The notes under the pieces: model-generated
Databases searched by the model: none
Told to the model about the DNA's origin: nothing
Seen by the model: only the letters and a program-made list of their open reading frames with translations
Assembly (NCBI GenBank): GCA_035719045.1
Contig: DASTGO010000030.1
Location: 1 to 36,020, forward strand
Direction of reading: 5' to 3'
Source of the DNA: DASTGO01 sp035719045
GTDB taxonomy: Bacteria; Actinomycetota; Actinomycetes; Actinomycetales; Kineosporiaceae
Length of the DNA stretch: 36,020 bases
In this document: in pieces, positions 32,795 through 36,020 of the stretch
Position numbering within the stretch: the stretch's first letter is position 1
How the letters are laid out: each line of letters opens with the position of its first letter
Made by a program: the position numbers and the translations under genes

Positions 32795-33892
32795 CTACGG
32801 CGCGCTCATCCGCCGGGGGCTGGACGGGCCGGCCGGCCGGGTGGTCACCGAGGAGTCCGGCGCGGGTCCGGTCAGTGCCGGCTGACCTGCGCGCTGCCGG
32901 CCCAGGGGCCATGCGAGGGCGGCGGAGGTCGCCGGGGCGAGCGGTTCGTGGTCCACCGGGTCCGGCCGGTCGTCGCCGTCGCCCCGGCGCCACCGCCACA
33001 GACCCCACAGCCCGGCGGCGAGCTGGAGGAATACCGCGCCCCCGATCAACCCGTAGGCGAGGGTGGGGGACCCGGCCATCGCGTCGTCCGGATCCCGCCT
33101 GGCAGCGTCGACGTCGTGGGTGGTCCGCGAGATCTCCGGCCGTGCGGTGGGTGGGACGGGAGCGGCGGGGGCGGCGGCGGACGGGGCTCCGGTGGGGGCC
33201 GGGACCACCACCGGCGGGGCCGTGGCGGCGAGGGCCCGTTCGGGGTGGGGGAGCGGATGTCCGGAGGGGGATCCTGCGGAGCCGGTGCTGGGGCCAGCGC
33301 CGGAACCGGTTCTGGCGCTGGCCCCAGCGCCGGAACCGGCACCGGCCCCGGCGGCGGGTGTGGTGGCGGTCGTGGTGCCCGAGGTGGGCGGGGAGGATTC
33401 CGGAGGCGTGGCCGGGCCCGGCGGGGAGACGAGGCCGGTGAACCGGAAGCTGTAGCTGCCCCTGCTGGGCGGCCCTGCCTTGGCCTTCGCGGTCCAGGAC
33501 ACGGTGTAGGTCCCCAGCGGCAACCCGCTCACCAGGGTGGCGGTGAGGGTGGCGCCGTAGATCCCGGCCGCTCCGGCGGCGTCACCTCGGGGACCGGTGA
33601 CGGTGAGAGTTCCGCGGGTGAGGTTCCGGTCGAAGGTCAGGGTCACCGACGCGGGCACGCTCGCGAGGTCCGCACCCACCGGGGGTGCGGCCTGCACCAG
33701 GGTCACCGTCGGCGGAGCAGCCTGTGCAACAGGTGCGAACACGGTCGAGACCAGCGCTGTGCCGGCCAGCGCCGTCCAGGTCACCGCGACGAGGACGAGG
33801 ATCCCGCCGGCAACCTGTGGCGGCAGTGCCGGTCCGCGCGAGCCGCTGCGGAGGGCGCTCGTCCGGGCACTGGGCCGGTCTCTGCCGTTCAC
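32795..33892 (-). CDS. CopC-like exported membrane protein lacking the copper ligands
   Basis: 365 residues from GTG 33890-33892. A signal helix (about 27-57, ending AQA) is followed by a CopC-type beta domain (about 58-150): VTLVQAAPPVGADLASVPASVTLTFDRNLTRGTLTVTGP and LPLGTYTVSWTAKAKAGPPSRGSYSFRF. Classic CopC proteins start the mature chain with His and have a DGH motif before the last strand. Here the chain starts AAPP and the motif reads KAGPP, so the Cu(II) site is absent. A long Ala/Gly/Pro/Thr linker (about 155-275) and one membrane helix (about 282-303, GLIGGAVFLQLAAGLWGLW) anchor it. No copper gene is adjacent. Function is not known. Confidence 0.8.
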   Translation of the reverse strand: MNGRDRPSARTSALRSGSRGPALPPQVAGGILVLVAVTWTALAGTALVSTVFAPVAQAAPPTVTLVQAAPPVGADLASVPASVTLTFDRNLTRGTLTVTGPRGDAAGAAGIYGATLTATLVSGLPLGTYTVSWTAKAKAGPPSRGSYSFRFTGLVSPPGPATPPESSPPTSGTTTATTPAAGAGAGSGAGASARTGSGAGPSTGSAGSPSGHPLPHPERALAATAPPVVVPAPTGAPSAAAPAAPVPPTARPEISRTTHDVDAARRDPDDAMAGSPTLAYGLIGGAVFLQLAAGLWGLWRWRRGDGDDRPDPVDHEPLAPATSAALAWPLGRQRAGQPALTGPAPDSSVTTRPAGPSSPRRMSAP

Positions 33893-33965
33893 GTTCAGCC
33901 CCCGTTCCGTGGCCCGTTTCGGGGTGGCACGCCCGAATCCTGAGCCATGAGAGGTCTACCACATT

Positions 33966-34009
33966 GAACGCAACGTTCGCACCTAGCTGCAGACAGTGAC
34001 ATTTTGTCA
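33966..34009. promoter_or_regulatory. Two small palindromes upstream of the CopC-like gene
   Basis: GAACG-CAA-CGTTC (33966-33978) and TGACA-TTT-TGTCA (33997-34009) are perfect inverted repeats 31 bp apart centre to centre, in a locally A/T-richer gap of 185 bp. They lie 75-115 bases before the CopC-like start, between it and the end of the next gene. They look like dimer-binding operators; the regulator is unknown. Confidence 0.5.
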
Positions 34010-34077
34010 TGTCGGCGACGGGGATCGGCCCGGTCGGAACACCGTCCGTGACGGGAGGCGTCCGGCCGGCGCACCCC

Positions 34078-35361
34078 TCAGCCGTGGGTCGGGGTCCGGC
34101 TCGTGGCGAGCAGGGGCAGGTCCTCGGCGGGGTACGGCTGAGGGTGAGCCTGGCCGGCCGGTGGGTCGAGGCGGAGCAGCCGGTAGCACAGTTCCCGCAA
34201 CCGCCGCACGGACTCCCCCGGAGCGGAGGTGATCAGGGCCCGGACCTCGGCGAAGCGCTCGGGACCGCCGGGTCGCTCGGGATCGGCGAAGCGCTCGGGA
34301 TCAGCGGGCCGCTCGGGATCGGCGGACCGTGACAGCTGACGGACCTGGTCGGCGGGCGGCCTGCCGGGTTCGAGCCGGTCCGCCAGGGCACCGAGCCGGT
34401 GGACGGCCGAGCCGGGGACCACCTCGTCGTCCGGGAAGGCAGCCAGCAGGACCGGCCGGCCGAGCCCCGCGCCGTACACGGTGACCGAGCCGTGGTCCCC
34501 GACGACGAGATCGGCGGCCAGGAGCGCGGCCTGCCAGCCGACCTGCGGCGGGATGAGGACGAGCCCGGCGCGCAGGGCTCCCGCCAGCCACATCCGGACC
34601 TGGTGCGGGCCGTGCCAGGCGTGGATGTTCGCGTGCGCCACCAGCAGCACCTGGTAGGCGTCGGGATCCAGGCCGGTGACCAGTTGGTCCACCAGCCGCG
34701 GGCACTGCCCGAGCAGGCTCGAGCCGGACCAGGTCGAGGAGATCAGCACCAGCCTGCGGTCCCCGGTGCCGAGCCTGGCCCGGAAGGCGGCCCGGGAGCC
34801 GGCGCTCGCGCAGAGGCGGTCGAAGCACGGATCCCCGACCAGGCTCGCCCGGGGTACGGCGGCGGGCACCGCGGTGGCCAACTGCTCGATCTGGTCGGGG
34901 TGGGAGTAGCCGAGGGCCGCCATGAAGGGTTCCCCGTCCCGCAGCAGCCACCGCGGGTCCATCCCGTAGACGGCGGTGGGCGGTCCGGCAGGGGCGGCGC
35001 CCGGGGAGTACTTGCTGAACCCGATCCCGTGCGAGAGCAGGACGGACGGCCCGTGCAGCCGGGCCAGCGCGCCGTGGTGTCCGGCGCTGACGACGAGGTC
35101 GAAGGCCTGGGTGCGGGCCTGGTCCCAGCTCAGGGCGGGCAGCCCGAGCCCGGCGATCGCCTCGGGGAGCCCGTCGACGAAGGGGTCGTCGAGGTCGGAG
35201 GTCACCTGACACTGGACGCGCAGGTCCCCCTCGAACACCGGCAGGACGTCCAGCAGCCGGTTGAGCGTGGTCAGGTTCTGCACCACGAACAGGACCGTCC
35301 GCTCATGGCGCACTGTGCGCCAGATCGTGGGTCCGGCGGGCGGGAGGGGCGGGCTGGGCAC
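34078..35361 (-). CDS. Glycosyltransferase-like (GT-B-type) protein
   Basis: 427 residues. I cannot name the family with certainty. The chain starts RTVLFVVQNLTTLNRLLDVLPVF and continues with FDLVVSAGHHGALARLHGPSVLLSHGIGFSKY, then VGDPCFDRLCASAGSRAAFRARLGTGDRRLVLISSTWSGSSLL. The second half has LLVAHANIHAWHG and LLAADLVVGDHGSVTVYGAGLGRPVLLAAFPDDE, like the nucleotide-sugar-binding half of GT-B or CDP-glycerol transferases (late D-x-S/G-S motif). No membrane segment is seen, so it is cytosolic or peripheral. Just before the end it has a DPERP/DPERF repeat from an 18-bp minisatellite. Neighbours give no pathway. Confidence 0.6.
   Translation of the reverse strand: MPSPPLPPAGPTIWRTVRHERTVLFVVQNLTTLNRLLDVLPVFEGDLRVQCQVTSDLDDPFVDGLPEAIAGLGLPALSWDQARTQAFDLVVSAGHHGALARLHGPSVLLSHGIGFSKYSPGAAPAGPPTAVYGMDPRWLLRDGEPFMAALGYSHPDQIEQLATAVPAAVPRASLVGDPCFDRLCASAGSRAAFRARLGTGDRRLVLISSTWSGSSLLGQCPRLVDQLVTGLDPDAYQVLLVAHANIHAWHGPHQVRMWLAGALRAGLVLIPPQVGWQAALLAADLVVGDHGSVTVYGAGLGRPVLLAAFPDDEVVPGSAVHRLGALADRLEPGRPPADQVRQLSRSADPERPADPERFADPERPGGPERFAEVRALITSAPGESVRRLRELCYRLLRLDPPAGQAHPQPYPAEDLPLLATSRTPTHG
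34256..34327 (-). repeat. 18-bp minisatellite inside the glycosyltransferase-like gene
   Basis: The core CGCTCGGGA recurs at 34256, 34274, 34292 and 34310, four units of 18 bp with small differences. On the coding strand it yields the six-residue repeats around DPERPA and DPERFA. It keeps frame and is likely prone to copy-number change. Confidence 0.9.
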
Positions 35362-35476
35362 GGGTCTCGTCCTGGTGGGCCGCGGAGCTGAGGTCGGCGG
35401 AGCCGGTGGACGGGCCCCGCGGGCGTTATCGGCAGGGTGGGTGCGGTGGCTGAGCCGGTCCGGTGGCAGTGGCGGA

Positions 35477-36020
35477 TCAGGGTGGCGGGGCCAGACCGGC
35501 CAGGATCAGGTCGACCAGGTCGGGCACCCTGGCGGCGCGGATCCGCGGGCCGAACGGGATCCACGTCCCGAGCAGGATCGGGGCGAACAGGGCCTCGGCG
35601 GCCAGCTCCAGATCGGCGTCGACCCGGATCACGCCCTCCCGGATCCCTCGCCGCAGCAGGTCGAGCAGGTGCTCCCGGCGAGGGCCGATCACCCGGGTCA
35701 GGTAGTCGCGGGCCAGGTCGGGCTGTGCCTCGAACTCACCGATCAGGCGGCGCAGGAGCAGGTTGCCCCGGGCCGGGTCATGGTGGTCACCGGCCGCGGT
35801 GGTGAGCAGCCGGACCAGAGCGTCGCGCACCGGCAGGTCCGCCGGTAGCTCGGGCACCGGGCCGCGGACACGGGCCAGCACGGCGAGGACGAGGTCCTGC
35901 TTGGTGGGCCAGCGCCGGTACACGGTGGCCTTCGCGACGTTCGCCCGCCGCGCCACCTCCTCGACCGACAGGCCGGCGATCCCGTGGTGCTGCAGGAGTT
36001 CCACGGTCGCGGCCACGATC
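35477..36020 (-). CDS. TetR-family regulator, 5' end beyond the window
   Basis: The frame runs off the window end: 36017-36019 reads Ile and no start is required within it, so the true N-terminus is outside. What remains (about 180 residues) begins inside helix 1 (AATVELLQHHGIAGLSVEEVARRANVAKATVYRRWPTKQDLVLAVL), the TetR helix-turn-helix, followed by an all-helical ligand domain ending in RVPDLVDLILAGLAPPP. The YRRWPTK motif is typical. The ligand and target are unknown. The gap to the next gene (35362-35476) holds no recognised signal. Confidence 0.92.
   Translation of the reverse strand, partial: IVAATVELLQHHGIAGLSVEEVARRANVAKATVYRRWPTKQDLVLAVLARVRGPVPELPADLPVRDALVRLLTTAAGDHHDPARGNLLLRRLIGEFEAQPDLARDYLTRVIGPRREHLLDLLRRGIREGVIRVDADLELAAEALFAPILLGTWIPFGPRIRAARVPDLVDLILAGLAPPP

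Overview
The window is high-GC DNA with dense overlapping open frames, GTG/TTG starts and long U-less terminator hairpins. It encodes a furA-katG pair, class F sortase, DUF2510, DUF6745-like and DUF429 proteins. Together these point to an actinomycete (Actinomycetota). A secreted GH10 xylanase, a CBM2-GH5 cellulase, a chemoreceptor and a quinol-type nitric oxide reductase suggest a motile or chemotactic, plant-polymer-degrading soil lineage. I cannot name the genus.

Layout. 1-5.6 kb, all minus: start of a GH10 xylanase, a decayed slipin (SPFH) gene, qNorB, DUF429, DUF3224 and a DHFR-like reductase. 5.8-8.5 kb: a DUF6745-like gene, an unrecognised small gene, and a sulfur-binding-domain/HNH endonuclease that probably cuts phosphorothioated DNA. 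8.5-10.76 kb: a Ro60 orthologue (Rsr) preceded on the same strand by three tandem Y-RNA-like ncRNAs. Two of these carry a circularly permuted tRNA-like module. 10.8-13.7 kb: small proteins, two gene remnants, then a pol-beta-type nucleotidyltransferase (RlaP-like) coupled to an Imm5-like gene. 13.7-20 kb: chemoreceptor, small protein, CBM2-GH5 cellulase, TrmB, hexapeptide acyltransferase and YccF. 20.2-23.4 kb: lipoprotein, class F sortase and vWA-like protein in one tight operon, which converges on and overlaps an Lrp/AsnC gene. A PLP decarboxylase diverges from that regulator.

25.6-29.6 kb is an accessory cassette bounded by a perfect 37-bp inverted repeat. It holds a wrecked tyrosine recombinase and a coupled three-gene operon: an unknown protein, a P-loop NTPase/kinase-like protein, and a fusion of a class I aminoacyl-tRNA-synthetase-like catalytic domain to an ASCH domain. 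I think this is the least described system in the window.

29.6-36 kb: a Fur-family regulator with a visible operator and an apparently leaderless promoter, katG and its terminator, a CopC-like membrane protein without the usual copper ligands, a glycosyltransferase-like protein with an 18-bp minisatellite, and a truncated TetR regulator.

Two themes recur. One is RNA biology: the Ro60/Y-RNA module, the RlaP-like enzyme, TrmB and the synthetase-ASCH fusion. The other is decay and slippage: several pseudogenes and in-frame tandem repeats at protein C-termini.
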